This document shows, one piece after another, positions 35,094 to 43,163 of a DNA stretch of 64,000 bases (position 1 is its first letter; the number at the start of each line of letters is the position of its first letter). The stretch is taken from positions 1 through 64,000 of the forward strand of contig NZ_JAOCAH010000013.1 in NCBI RefSeq assembly GCF_029839275.1, in the 5' to 3' direction. The stretch comes from Pseudomonas sp. GD03944 (GTDB lineage: Bacteria > Pseudomonadota > Gammaproteobacteria > Pseudomonadales > Pseudomonadaceae). The notes under the pieces were generated by a model. It had not been told where the DNA came from. It ran no database searches and saw only the letters and a list, made by a program, of their open reading frames with translations. The translations under genes and the position numbers were made by a program.

Positions 35094-35576
35094 ATGCAGG
35101 AAGCATTCACCCCCATCGTTTTCCAGCGTCACCACAACCAACTGCGCGCCGTGCTGATCGATCGACAACCCTGGTTCGTCGCCGCCGACGTCGGCCGCCT
35201 GCTCAGCCAGCGTCACGCCGAACGCCTGTGCCAGCGCATGGACGCCGACCAGCTCAGAACCCTGCGCCTCGCCTACCGCACCGGCCGCGAAGAAACGGTG
35301 CACGCCATCAACCAGGCCGGCCTCTACAAGGCCCTGTACCGCTTCCCCCACCCGGAACACCAGGCCATCGCCCGCTGGTTCAGCCACGACGTCATCCCCA
35401 CCCTGCACGACCAGCACCACCTGCACGGCAACCCACCCCGCCGCGTCCTGATGGCCTGGCACAACAGCCGCATCGCCCTGCTCGACTGGCAAGGCGAACT
35501 CTGGGTGCCCCTGCACAAACTGCCCACCTTCAGCCCCTGGCAGGAGCCATCGAGGCCACGGCGCTGGTTTGGTTGA
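35094..35576 (+). CDS. BRO-N domain protein (phage antirepressor-like)
   Basis: A 160-residue protein; ATG at 35094 after TTGGAG. Residues 5-110 form a BRO-N domain (FTPIVFQRHHNQLRAVLIDR, PWFVAADVGRLLSQR, NQAGLYKALYRFPHPEHQAI, FSHDVIPTLH). BRO-N proteins bind DNA and are common as phage antirepressors. The C-terminal 45 residues (ending WQEPSRPRRWFG) are short and lack the usual second domain. No other phage gene is near, so it is a solitary chromosomal gene behind a structured leader. Its role is unknown. Confidence 0.82.
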   Translation: MQEAFTPIVFQRHHNQLRAVLIDRQPWFVAADVGRLLSQRHAERLCQRMDADQLRTLRLAYRTGREETVHAINQAGLYKALYRFPHPEHQAIARWFSHDVIPTLHDQHHLHGNPPRRVLMAWHNSRIALLDWQGELWVPLHKLPTFSPWQEPSRPRRWFG

Positions 35577-35588
35577 GGTACTGACTTC

Positions 35589-35673
35589 GTAGGATGGGTT
35601 GAGCACAGCGATACCCATCACTCGATTCCCCGGGTATCGCTTCGCTCAACCTGCGCGGCCCGACCCAGGCTAC
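35589..35673 (+). repeat. RAYT-associated REP, upstream copy
   Basis: Begins GTAGGATGGGTTGAGC. Nested arms GTTGAGC (35598-35604) / GCTCAAC (35644-35650) and GCGATACCC (35608-35616) / GGGTATCGC (35632-35640) make a long cruciform-like hairpin, 33 bases before the transposase gene. Confidence 0.9.
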
Positions 35674-35705
35674 GATCAGTTTTTTCTGCAAAGGATTGCA
35701 GTCAT

Positions 35706-36245
35706 ATGGTTCTTTATCGCCGCGACAGGACCCCGGGCGCGACCTGGTTTTTTACGCTCAATCTGGCGAACCGCCAGAGCAGCTTGCTGACTGAGCACAT
35801 TGGTCTTCTGCGCTCCAGCTTTACGCATGTCATGCGCCTTCACCCATGGCGTATCGATGCCATTGTGATCTTGCCCGAGCATTTGCACGCGGTTTGTACC
35901 CTACCGCCGGGTGATGCCGATTTCGCCGTTCGCTGGCGCTTGATCAAGAGCGGCTTTTCTCGTGGGCTCCCGCATGGGGAATCGGTTTCCACGAGCCGAC
36001 AAGGAAGAGGCGAACGCGGCATCTGGCAGCGTCGCTATTGGGAACACCGCATTCGGGACGACGCGGACTTCGCTCGGCATATCGATTACATCCACCACAA
36101 CCCACGCAAGCACGGGCACGTAGAGCGCGTGGTCGATTGGCCGTGGTCGTCGTTCCATCGTTATGTGGAAGCGGGTTTATTGCCGAGAGATTGGGCGGGT
36201 GATGAGGATGATGCGGTATCCGTGGGTGAGCGGGTTGAGACGTAG
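35706..36245 (+). CDS. REP-associated tyrosine transposase (RAYT, Y1/HUH family)
   Basis: A 179-residue single-strand DNA nuclease of the TnpA-REP family. The HUH metal site is HLH at residues 59-61 (ILPEHLHAV) and the catalytic Tyr is residue 128 in HIDYIHHNPRKHG. WQRRYWEHRIRDDADF is the usual family motif. All catalytic residues are intact. It is flanked by two same-orientation REPs of a family found only here in the window, and its TAG stop is the TAG within the GTAGG head of the downstream REP. RAYTs are thought to spread REPs; they are rarely mobile themselves. Confidence 0.95.
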   Translation: MVLYRRDRTPGATWFFTLNLANRQSSLLTEHIGLLRSSFTHVMRLHPWRIDAIVILPEHLHAVCTLPPGDADFAVRWRLIKSGFSRGLPHGESVSTSRQGRGERGIWQRRYWEHRIRDDADFARHIDYIHHNPRKHGHVERVVDWPWSSFHRYVEAGLLPRDWAGDEDDAVSVGERVET

Positions 36246-36313
36246 GATGGGTTGAGCTCGGCGATACCAATCATGCAATCGTCCCGGGTATCGCTTCGCT
36301 CAACCCAGGCTAC
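36242..36313 (+). repeat. RAYT-associated REP, downstream copy
   Basis: Same family and orientation as the upstream copy. Arms GTTGAGC (36251-36257) / GCTCAAC (36298-36304) and GCGATACC (36261-36268) / GGTATCGC (36287-36294). Confidence 0.9.
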
Positions 36314-36330
36314 GAACCACAGAAACAAAA

Positions 36331-36359
36331 AGCCGGTCTCTCGACCGGCTTTTTCTTTT
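36331..36359. terminator. bidirectional terminator between RAYT and bauC
   Basis: AGCCGGTC / GACCGGCT, an 8-bp stem with a 4-base loop, followed by TTTTCTTTT on the plus strand and, read from the other side, by TTTTTG. It serves the convergent RAYT and bauC transcripts. Confidence 0.85.
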
Positions 36360-36375
36360 AACGCCTTACCCAAAC

Positions 36376-37872
36376 TCATCCATTACTCGGAAACGCAAAC
36401 TGCGCGGCCTCGTGGCTGGCGCGTTGTGGCCAGCGTTGGGTGATGGCTTTTTTGCGGGTGTAGAAGCGTACGCCGTCCGGGCCGTAGGCGTGGAGGTCGC
36501 CGAACAGGGAGCGTTTCCAGCCGCCGAAGCTGTGGTAGGCCACCGGTACCGGGAGGGGGACGTTGACGCCGACCATGCCGACCTCGATTTCGTCGCAGAA
36601 CAGGCGGGCCGCTTCGCCGTCACGGGTGAAGATGCAGGTGCCGTTGCCGTATTCGTGGTCGTTGATCAGTTGCATGGCGTCTTCCAGGCTGCCGACGCGG
36701 ACGATGCACAGCACGGGGCCGAAGATTTCTTCCTGGTAGATGCGCATCTCGGGGGTCACGCGGTCGAACAGGGTGCCGCCGACGAAGTAGCCGTCTTCGT
36801 TGCCGCTCACGCGGTAGCCGCGACCATCCACCACCAGTTGCGCACCAGCGGCCGCGCCGTCGTCGATGTAGCCGACGACCTTGTCGCGGGCGGCGGCGGT
36901 GACCAGCGGGCCCATGTCGAGGCCGCAGGAGGTGCCGGCGCCGATCTTCAGGCCTTTGATCTGCGGGATGAGTTTCTGCACCAGGGCGTCGGCGATCTGG
37001 TCGCCCACGCACACGGCCACGGAGATGGCCATGCAGCGCTCGCCGCATGAGCCGTAGGCGGCGCCCATCAGCGCGCTAACGGCGTTGTCGAGGTCGGCGT
37101 CGGGCATCAGCACGGCGTGGTTCTTGGCGCCGCCCAGGGCCTGCACGCGCTTGCCGCGCTTGGTGCCTTCGGCGTAGATGTATTCGGCGATCGGCGTGGA
37201 ACCGACGAAGCTCAGGGCCTTGACCGCCGGGGCCTCTATTAGTGCGTCCACGGCTTCCTTGTCGCCGTGCACGACGTTGAGCACGCCCTTGGGCAGTCCA
37301 GCTTCGTGCAGCAGTTCGGCGATGAACAGGGTGGAACTCGGGTCGCGCTCGGACGGCTTGAGGATGAAGCAGTTGCCGCAGACGATGGCCAGCGGGTACA
37401 TCCACAGCGGCACCATGGCCGGGAAGTTGAACGGGGTGATGCCGGCGACCACGCCGACCGGCTGCAGGTCGGTCCAGGCGTCGATGTTGGGGCCGACGTT
37501 GCGGGTGTATTCGCCCTTGAGGATTTCCGGGGCGCCACAGGCGAATTCGACGTTTTCGATGCCGCGCTTGAGTTCGCCGACGGCGTCCTCAATGGTCTTG
37601 CCGTGCTCTTCGCTGATCAGCTGGGCGATCTTCTCTTCGTTCTGCTCCAGCAGGTTCTTGAAGCGGAACATGATCTGCGCGCGCTTGGCCGGCGGGGTGT
37701 TGCGCCAGGCCGGGAAGGCGGCCTTGGCCGCGGCGACGGCCTGGTCGATGGTGGCGCGGTCGGCCAAGGCTAGTTTCTTGGTGGCTTCGCCGGTGGACGG
37801 GTTGAACACGTCAGTGGTGCGGCCGGTGCCGGCGACGCGCTCGCCGTTGATCAGGTGTGAAATGTGGCTCAT
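36376..37872 (-). CDS. bauC: CoA-acylating malonate/methylmalonate-semialdehyde dehydrogenase (BauC/MmsA type)
   Basis: A 498-residue aldehyde dehydrogenase of the MmsA group. Nucleophilic Cys lies in GSCGERCMAISV; the NAD fold has TPFNFPAMVPLWMYP and FVGSTPIAEYIY. The MmsA group lacks the usual Glu general base and uses CoA. Next to the beta-alanine aminotransferase gene it most likely converts malonate semialdehyde to acetyl-CoA, as BauC does in P. aeruginosa; a role in valine degradation (mmsA) is the alternative. GGAGAG precedes the ATG. It is downstream of bauA, separated by 224 bases of repeats. Confidence 0.92.
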   Translation of the reverse strand: MSHISHLINGERVAGTGRTTDVFNPSTGEATKKLALADRATIDQAVAAAKAAFPAWRNTPPAKRAQIMFRFKNLLEQNEEKIAQLISEEHGKTIEDAVGELKRGIENVEFACGAPEILKGEYTRNVGPNIDAWTDLQPVGVVAGITPFNFPAMVPLWMYPLAIVCGNCFILKPSERDPSSTLFIAELLHEAGLPKGVLNVVHGDKEAVDALIEAPAVKALSFVGSTPIAEYIYAEGTKRGKRVQALGGAKNHAVLMPDADLDNAVSALMGAAYGSCGERCMAISVAVCVGDQIADALVQKLIPQIKGLKIGAGTSCGLDMGPLVTAAARDKVVGYIDDGAAAGAQLVVDGRGYRVSGNEDGYFVGGTLFDRVTPEMRIYQEEIFGPVLCIVRVGSLEDAMQLINDHEYGNGTCIFTRDGEAARLFCDEIEVGMVGVNVPLPVPVAYHSFGGWKRSLFGDLHAYGPDGVRFYTRKKAITQRWPQRASHEAAQFAFPSNG

Positions 37873-37917
37873 GGGGCTCTCCGTTCTTGAATTCTGTTGG
37901 GCGGCCGGGGCAGCGAT

Positions 37918-38091
37918 GTAGGGTGGATGACGCTTTTTTCATCCACCGCTCAGCGGTGTCTGATGAGGGAAGCGTCAACTACGCGTCCCGATCCACCCTA
38001 CGGTGTTTGGCGTTCGTGTTATGGAAAGGACTGAGCGGTGATTCGCATCACGCTGCGCAGCGTGATGCGTCGCGGCTAAAGCCCCTCCCAC
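37918..38091. repeat. palindromic elements between bauA and bauC
   Basis: Three elements lie inside the bauA-bauC operon. The first is a repeat bounded by perfect 11-bp inverted arms GTAGGGTGGAT (37918-37928) / ATCCACCCTAC (37991-38001), with ACCGCT-C-AGCGGT inside. The second is a perfect 24-base palindrome GCATCACGCTGC/GCAGCGTGATGC (38045-38068). The third is an inverted family A copy (38070-38091). The first belongs to a different REP type from families A-C and resembles the RAYT REP only at its head. Confidence 0.85.
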
Positions 38092-38096
38092 AGGGG

Positions 38097-39443
38097 TTAA
38101 TTCAGCTTGTTCAGGGTGTCGCCCACGGCGCCCAGTACGCGCTCGAGGTCGTCCATCTTGGCGTTGAAGGTTGGCCCGAACTGCAGGGTGTCGCCGCCGA
38201 AGCGCACGTAGAAGCCGGCCTTCCACAGGGCCATGCCGGCCTCGAACGGGCGGATCACCGGGTCGCCGTCACGCGGGGCCAGCTGGATGGCGCCGGCCAG
38301 GCCGCAGTTGCGGATGTCGATGACGTGCTTGCTGCCCTTGAGGCCATGCAGCGCCTTGCCGAATTGCGGCGCCAGTTCGGCGGCCTGCTGGATCAGGTTC
38401 TCGCGCTTGAGCAGTTCCAGCGAGGCCAGGCCGGCGGCGCAGGCCACCGGGTGGGCGGAGTAGGTGTAGCCGTGGGTGAACTCGACCATGTGCTCGGGCG
38501 AAGGCTGCTGCATGAAGGTCTGGTAGATCTCGCTGGAGGCGATGACCGCGCCCAGGGGAATCGCGCCGTTGGTGATCTGCTTGGCGGCGTTGATGATGTC
38601 CGGGGTCACGCCGAAGTACTCGGCGCCGCTCCAGGTGCCCAGGCGGCCGAAGGCGGTGATCACTTCGTCGAAGATCAACAGGATGTTGTGCTGGGTGCAG
38701 ATTTCGCGCAGGCGCTGCAGGTAGCCCACCGGCGGCACCAGCACGCCGGCCGAGCCGGACATCGGCTCGACGATCACCGCGGCGATATTGGAGGCGTCGT
38801 GCAGCTCGATGAGTTTCAGCAGTTCGTTGGCCAGCTCCACGCCACCGGTCTCGGCCATGCCGTTGGTGTACGCCAGGTGCGGCTGCAGGGTGTGCGGCAG
38901 GTGGTCGACGTCCATGAACTGGCCGTACATCTTGCGGTTGCCGCCGATGCCGCCCAGGCTCGTGCCGGCGATGTTCACGCCGTGGTAGCCACGGGCGCGG
39001 CCGATGAACTTGGTCTTGGCCGGCTGGCCTTTCAGGCGCCAGTAGGCCTTGGCCATTTTCACCGAGGTGTCGGCGCACTCGGAGCCGGAACCGGTGAAGA
39101 ACACATGGTTGAGGTCGCCCGGCATCAGGTCGGCGATCTGCTCGGCCAGCTTGAACGACAGCGCGTGGCCGAACTGGAAGCCTGGCGAGTAATCGAGGGT
39201 GCCGAGCTGCTTGGAGACGGCGTCCTGGATTTCCTTGCGCGAGTGGCCGGCGCCGCAGGTCCACAGGCCGGACAGGCTGTCGTAGACCTTGCGCCCCTTG
39301 TCGTCCAGCAGCCAGCTGCCCTCGGCGGCGACGATCAGGCGCGGGTCGCGCTGGAAGTTGCGGTTGGCGGAGAACGGCATCCAGTGGGCGTCCAGCTTGA
39401 GCTGGCTGGCCAGGGACGGGGTTTCGGTCTGCGGCATGTTCAT
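38097..39443 (-). CDS. bauA: beta-alanine (omega-amino acid):pyruvate aminotransferase
   Basis: A 448-residue class III PLP aminotransferase. The N-terminal QLKLDAHWMPFSANRNFQRD and the PLP Lys in INAAKQITNGAIPLGAV mark the omega-amino acid:pyruvate type. LLIFDEVITAFGRLGTW holds the cofactor-ring Asp. It transfers the amino group of beta-alanine to pyruvate, giving malonate semialdehyde for BauC. Length and order with bauC and the divergent LysR match the P. aeruginosa bau locus, except that bauB is missing between them. GGGAGCC-type ribosome site is weak. Confidence 0.95.
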   Translation of the reverse strand: MNMPQTETPSLASQLKLDAHWMPFSANRNFQRDPRLIVAAEGSWLLDDKGRKVYDSLSGLWTCGAGHSRKEIQDAVSKQLGTLDYSPGFQFGHALSFKLAEQIADLMPGDLNHVFFTGSGSECADTSVKMAKAYWRLKGQPAKTKFIGRARGYHGVNIAGTSLGGIGGNRKMYGQFMDVDHLPHTLQPHLAYTNGMAETGGVELANELLKLIELHDASNIAAVIVEPMSGSAGVLVPPVGYLQRLREICTQHNILLIFDEVITAFGRLGTWSGAEYFGVTPDIINAAKQITNGAIPLGAVIASSEIYQTFMQQPSPEHMVEFTHGYTYSAHPVACAAGLASLELLKRENLIQQAAELAPQFGKALHGLKGSKHVIDIRNCGLAGAIQLAPRDGDPVIRPFEAGMALWKAGFYVRFGGDTLQFGPTFNAKMDDLERVLGAVGDTLNKLN

Positions 39444-39467
39444 GGGGAGCCTCGCGCTCGAAGTGTC

Positions 39468-39489
39468 GTGGGAGGGGCTTCAGCCGCGA
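39468..39489 (+). repeat. solitary family A REP upstream of bauA
   Basis: One forward copy (GGCTTCAGCCGCG core), 25 bases upstream of the bauA start. A REP in a 5' region is unusual; most here are 3' of genes. Confidence 0.85.
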
Positions 39490-39573
39490 CGGCCGCCAAA
39501 GCGCTTCCCTAGGAGTAAATCAGTTGTCAGCCAAGGTGCCACGGGCATAGAGTCAGTAAAACTCGACTCTTCT

Positions 39574-39585
39574 TAACTTCAGTTA
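39574..39585. promoter_or_regulatory. candidate BauR binding dyad
   Basis: TAACT-TC-AGTTA, 17 bases before the bauR start in the divergent bauA/bauR region. LysR regulators bind short AT-rich dyads at their own promoter. Position and symmetry fit, but no homologous site was compared. Confidence 0.35.
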
Positions 39586-39601
39586 GGCGACCACTAAACT
39601 A

Positions 39602-40522
39602 ATGAGCACCCGCCGCCCCGACCCGCTGGCCCAGGTCAGCGACTTCGATATCCGCCTGCTCAAGCTGTTTCGCAGCGTGGTGGAGTGCGGCGGTTTTTCC
39701 GCCGCCGAAAGCGTGCTGGGCATCGGTCGCTCGGCGATCAGCCAGCAGATGAGCGACCTCGAACAGCGCCTGGGCCTGCGCCTGTGCCAGCGCGGTCGCG
39801 CCGGTTTCGCCCTGACCGAGGAAGGCCGCGAGGTCTACCACTCCACCCAGCAACTGCTGGCAGCGCTGGAGAGCTTTCGCACCGAGGTCAACGGCCTGCA
39901 CCAGCACCTGCGCGGCGAGCTGAACATCGGCCTCACCGACAACCTGGTGACGGTGCCGCACATGCGCATCACCAATGCCTTGGCGCGCCTCAAGGAGCGC
40001 GGGCCGGACGTGCGGGTGCACATCCGCATGACGCCGCCGAGCGAGGTGGAACAGGGCGTGCTCGACGGCCGCCTGCACGTCGGCGTGGTGCCCCAGGCCG
40101 GCGCGCTGTCGGGGCTGGAATACCTGCCGCTGTACGACGAACGCTCGCTGCTCTACTGCGCCGTGGGCCATCCGCTGTTCTACGTGGATGACGCGCAACT
40201 GGCCGACGAGCGTCTGAATGCCCAGGACGCCATCGCCCCGACTTTCCGCCTGCCGCCCGAGGTGCAGAGCCACTACCAGGCGCTGAACTGCACGGCCAGC
40301 GCCTCGGACCGCGAGGGCATGGCCTTCCTGATCCTCACTGGGCGCTACATCGGCTACCTGCCCGACCACTACGCCAGCGCCTGGGTGCAACAAGGGCGCC
40401 TGCGCGCACTCAAACCCGCTACGCGCTTCTACGATGTCAGCCTGGCTTCGGTGACGCGCAAGGGCCGCCGCCCCCACCTGGTGCTGGAGAGTTTTCTCGA
40501 CACCCTGGCCGCCAGCAGCTGA
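39602..40522 (+). CDS. bauR: LysR-family regulator of beta-alanine catabolism
   Basis: A 306-residue LysR regulator. The helix-turn-helix is near residues 18-50 (VVECGGFSAAESVLGIGRSA, then ISQQMSDLEQRLGLRLC), and the substrate-binding domain spans about 95-300. It is divergent from bauA, the position of bauR in P. aeruginosa, where the protein activates the bau genes with beta-alanine. The gene name is given by position and type. Confidence 0.85.
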   Translation: MSTRRPDPLAQVSDFDIRLLKLFRSVVECGGFSAAESVLGIGRSAISQQMSDLEQRLGLRLCQRGRAGFALTEEGREVYHSTQQLLAALESFRTEVNGLHQHLRGELNIGLTDNLVTVPHMRITNALARLKERGPDVRVHIRMTPPSEVEQGVLDGRLHVGVVPQAGALSGLEYLPLYDERSLLYCAVGHPLFYVDDAQLADERLNAQDAIAPTFRLPPEVQSHYQALNCTASASDREGMAFLILTGRYIGYLPDHYASAWVQQGRLRALKPATRFYDVSLASVTRKGRRPHLVLESFLDTLAASS

Positions 40523-40663
40523 GCCCCGGCGGCCTGGCGAGCCGCCAGCCCAGGCAGATACATCAGGTAACAACTGGTGGAGCAATAGGCATGGGCACCC
40601 CGGTACCCGGGTCTATCATCGACCTTTTCCCGCCTTTCCCTGCAGTGCATCACGGAGGACTCC

Positions 40664-41584
40664 ATGCCTAGCCGTCGTCACTTCATCCAGGGCAGCGCAA
40701 GCCTGCTGACCCTGGCCGCCGCAGCCCCCTTGCTGCCTTCCCTGGCCTTCGCCGCCCCTGCCCCGCTGATCCAGCGCACCATTCCCAGCAGTGGCCAGCA
40801 GATCCCGGTGATCGGCCTGGGTACGTCGCAAACGTTCAACGTCAGCCTCGATGACGACAGCCTCAAGCCGCTGGACGGGGTGATGCGCGCCTTCATCAAT
40901 GGCGGCGGCACGCTGATCGATACCGCGCCCAGCTACGGCGCCTCGGAAGAGGTGACCGGCGAGCTGCTCAAGCGCACCGGTACCCAGGGCAAGGCGTTTC
41001 TCGCCACCAAGATTTCCGCCACCGGCCGCGAGCGCGGCCTGGCGCAGTTCGAGGCCAGCCTCAATGCGCTGCAGACCGACAAGCTCGACCTGGTGCAGGT
41101 GCACAACCTGCAGGACACCCGCACCCAGCTGGCGCTGCTGCGGGAACTGCGCGAGCAGGGCAAGGTGCGCTACATCGGCATCACCCATTACATCGAGTCG
41201 GCCCATGACGATCTGCTGGAGGTGCTGGCCGAGGAGAAGGTGGACTTCGTCCAGCTCAACTATTCGGTGGGCGAGCGCAACGCCGAGAAGCGCCTGCTGC
41301 CCTACTGCGCCGACAACGGCATCGCCACCCTGATCAACCGCCCATTCCAGCGCGCTCAGTTGCTCAACCGGGTGAAGGGCAAGCCCTTGCCGGAATGGGC
41401 CATGGAGGCCGACGCCACGTCCTGGGCGCAGCTGCTGCTCAAGTTCATCCTGGCCAACGAGGCGGTGACGGCGGTGATCCCGGCCACCTCCAACCCGCGC
41501 TACATGGCCGACAACATCAAGGGCGGCATCGGCCGCCTGCCCGATGCGGCGCTGCGCGAGCGGATCGTCCAAGCGTTCAGCTGA
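40664..41584 (+). CDS. Tat-exported aldo/keto reductase
   Basis: A 306-residue protein with an N-terminal twin-arginine signal (SRRHFIQGSASLLTLAAAAP, cleavage near residue 32). The aldo/keto reductase barrel has the tetrad Asp and Tyr in LIDTAPSYG, Lys in LATKIS and His in VQVHNLQ. NADPH-binding AKRs are usually cytoplasmic; exported forms with a Tat signal exist, since the cofactor must be loaded before export. The substrate is unknown. GGAGG precedes the ATG. Confidence 0.88.
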   Translation: MPSRRHFIQGSASLLTLAAAAPLLPSLAFAAPAPLIQRTIPSSGQQIPVIGLGTSQTFNVSLDDDSLKPLDGVMRAFINGGGTLIDTAPSYGASEEVTGELLKRTGTQGKAFLATKISATGRERGLAQFEASLNALQTDKLDLVQVHNLQDTRTQLALLRELREQGKVRYIGITHYIESAHDDLLEVLAEEKVDFVQLNYSVGERNAEKRLLPYCADNGIATLINRPFQRAQLLNRVKGKPLPEWAMEADATSWAQLLLKFILANEAVTAVIPATSNPRYMADNIKGGIGRLPDAALRERIVQAFS

Positions 41585-41660
41585 CTTCGAGGGGCTTCGC
41601 TCCTGACTCACCCGACAGGCGCGGCCCTGCTTCAGGCCGCGCCGAGCCAAGGCACGCGCG

Positions 41661-42992
41661 ATGACACCGACCCAACGCCTGGCCCAGGCGATCAACGCCC
41701 GGCCCATCGAACTGCTGGCCGCCCTCTGCGGCTTCGCCCTGTTCTTCTGCCTGTTCAGCGGCTATTTCATGCTGCGGCCGATCCGCGAGGCCATGGGCAT
41801 TCGCGGCGGCGTGGAGAACCTGCAATGGCTGTTCACCGCCACCTTCGTGGTGATGCTGATCGCCGTGCCGCTGTTCGCCTGGCTCAACTCCAAGGTGGCC
41901 CGGGCGCGCTACATCGACTGGGTGTATGGCTTTTTCATCAGCAACCTGCTGGCCTTCGCCGTGCTGTTCCAGTACGCCGGCGACGACATCTGGGTGGCCC
42001 GGGTGTTCTACGTGTGGATCTCGGTCTACAACCTGTTCGTGGTGTCGGTGGCCTGGAGCCTGATGGCCGACGTATTCGACAGCACCCAGGCCAAGCGCCT
42101 GTTCGCCTTCATCGCCGCCGGGGCCAGTTGCGGCGGGCTGGTCGGCCCGGCGGTGGGTGCGTTGCTGGTGGACACCCTGGGCGAAAGCGGGTTGATCCTC
42201 CTGGCGGCGGTGTTGCTGGGCGTGGCGATCCTGGCCAAGCACTACCTGATGGCCTGGCGCGCCGAGGGCGGCGCCGGGCGCCCTGACGCACCGCCGAGCG
42301 AAAGCCCGCGAAAACCGGTGATCGGCAACCCGTTCAGCGGCCTGACCCGGGTGCTCGGCTCGCGCTACCTGCTGGGCATCAGCGCCTTCGTCATCCTGCT
42401 GGCCACGGCCAGTACCTTCCTGTACTTCGAGCAGGCGCGCCTGGTGGCGGAAACCTTCACCGACCGCAACGAACAGATCCGCGTGTTCGGCCTCATCGAC
42501 TTCTGCGTGCAGTCGCTGTCGCTGCTGGCCCAGGTGTTCATCACCGGGCGCATTGCCCAGCGCTTCGGCGTGCGCGCCCTGCTGGCCGGGGTGCCGATCC
42601 TGGTGTGCCTGGGCTTCATCGGCCTGGCCCTGGCGCCGACCTTCGCCATGCTCGCGGCGCTGATGATCGTGCGCCGGGTCGGCGAATACGCTTTCGTGCG
42701 CCCGGGGCGGGAAATGCTCTTCACACCGCTGGATGCCGAGAGCAAATACAAGGCGAAGAACTTCATCGACACCGTGGTCTACCGCGCCGGCGATGCCGTC
42801 AGCGCCTGGGCCAAGGCCCTGCTCGACCTGCTCGCCAACGGCGTGCTGGTGGCGGCCGTGGCCGGTGCTGCCTGCGCCGCGCTGTGGGGCGCGCTGGGCT
42901 GGTACCTCGGCGGCCAGGCTTCGCGGCGGGCGGCCGAGCCGGTTGCCGGACGTGACGCCGAAATATCGCCCCGGCACCACCCCGCCGACTGA
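41661..42992 (+). CDS. NTT/MFS-like 12-helix transporter
   Basis: A 443-residue inner-membrane protein with about 12 helices. ALFFCLFSGYFMLRPIREAM and the internal SAWSLMADVFDSTQAKRLF-like stretch match the group annotated as ATP:ADP antiporter-like MFS proteins (COG3202-type). In free-living bacteria the substrate is not known and nucleotide transport should not be assumed. It starts 76 bases after the aldo/keto reductase gene and may be cotranscribed. Confidence 0.82.
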   Translation: MTPTQRLAQAINARPIELLAALCGFALFFCLFSGYFMLRPIREAMGIRGGVENLQWLFTATFVVMLIAVPLFAWLNSKVARARYIDWVYGFFISNLLAFAVLFQYAGDDIWVARVFYVWISVYNLFVVSVAWSLMADVFDSTQAKRLFAFIAAGASCGGLVGPAVGALLVDTLGESGLILLAAVLLGVAILAKHYLMAWRAEGGAGRPDAPPSESPRKPVIGNPFSGLTRVLGSRYLLGISAFVILLATASTFLYFEQARLVAETFTDRNEQIRVFGLIDFCVQSLSLLAQVFITGRIAQRFGVRALLAGVPILVCLGFIGLALAPTFAMLAALMIVRRVGEYAFVRPGREMLFTPLDAESKYKAKNFIDTVVYRAGDAVSAWAKALLDLLANGVLVAAVAGAACAALWGALGWYLGGQASRRAAEPVAGRDAEISPRHHPAD

Positions 42993-43163
42993 GCACCATT
43001 CGGCGACAAAATCGCGCAGGACGGGCCGACGGGCGCACAGTGACAGTGCACCGTAGAACCAATAGGTCACTCCGTGCGCTTTTTCGCCGCCCCGCGCTTG
43101 TCACTCAAGCGTCATTACGCTATCAGTGCACTCGCTCCGCCCTATGACCGCTCGGAATGACCC

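Noticed and set aside
35094..35576. Prophage remnant around the BRO-N gene
   Set aside because: No integrase, terminase, capsid, lysis gene or att-like duplication is near; only the domain itself is phage-like.
41661..42992. ATP/ADP translocase of an intracellular parasite type
   Set aside because: Only the general fold group fits; the organism looks free-living and the Rickettsia-type signature was not established.
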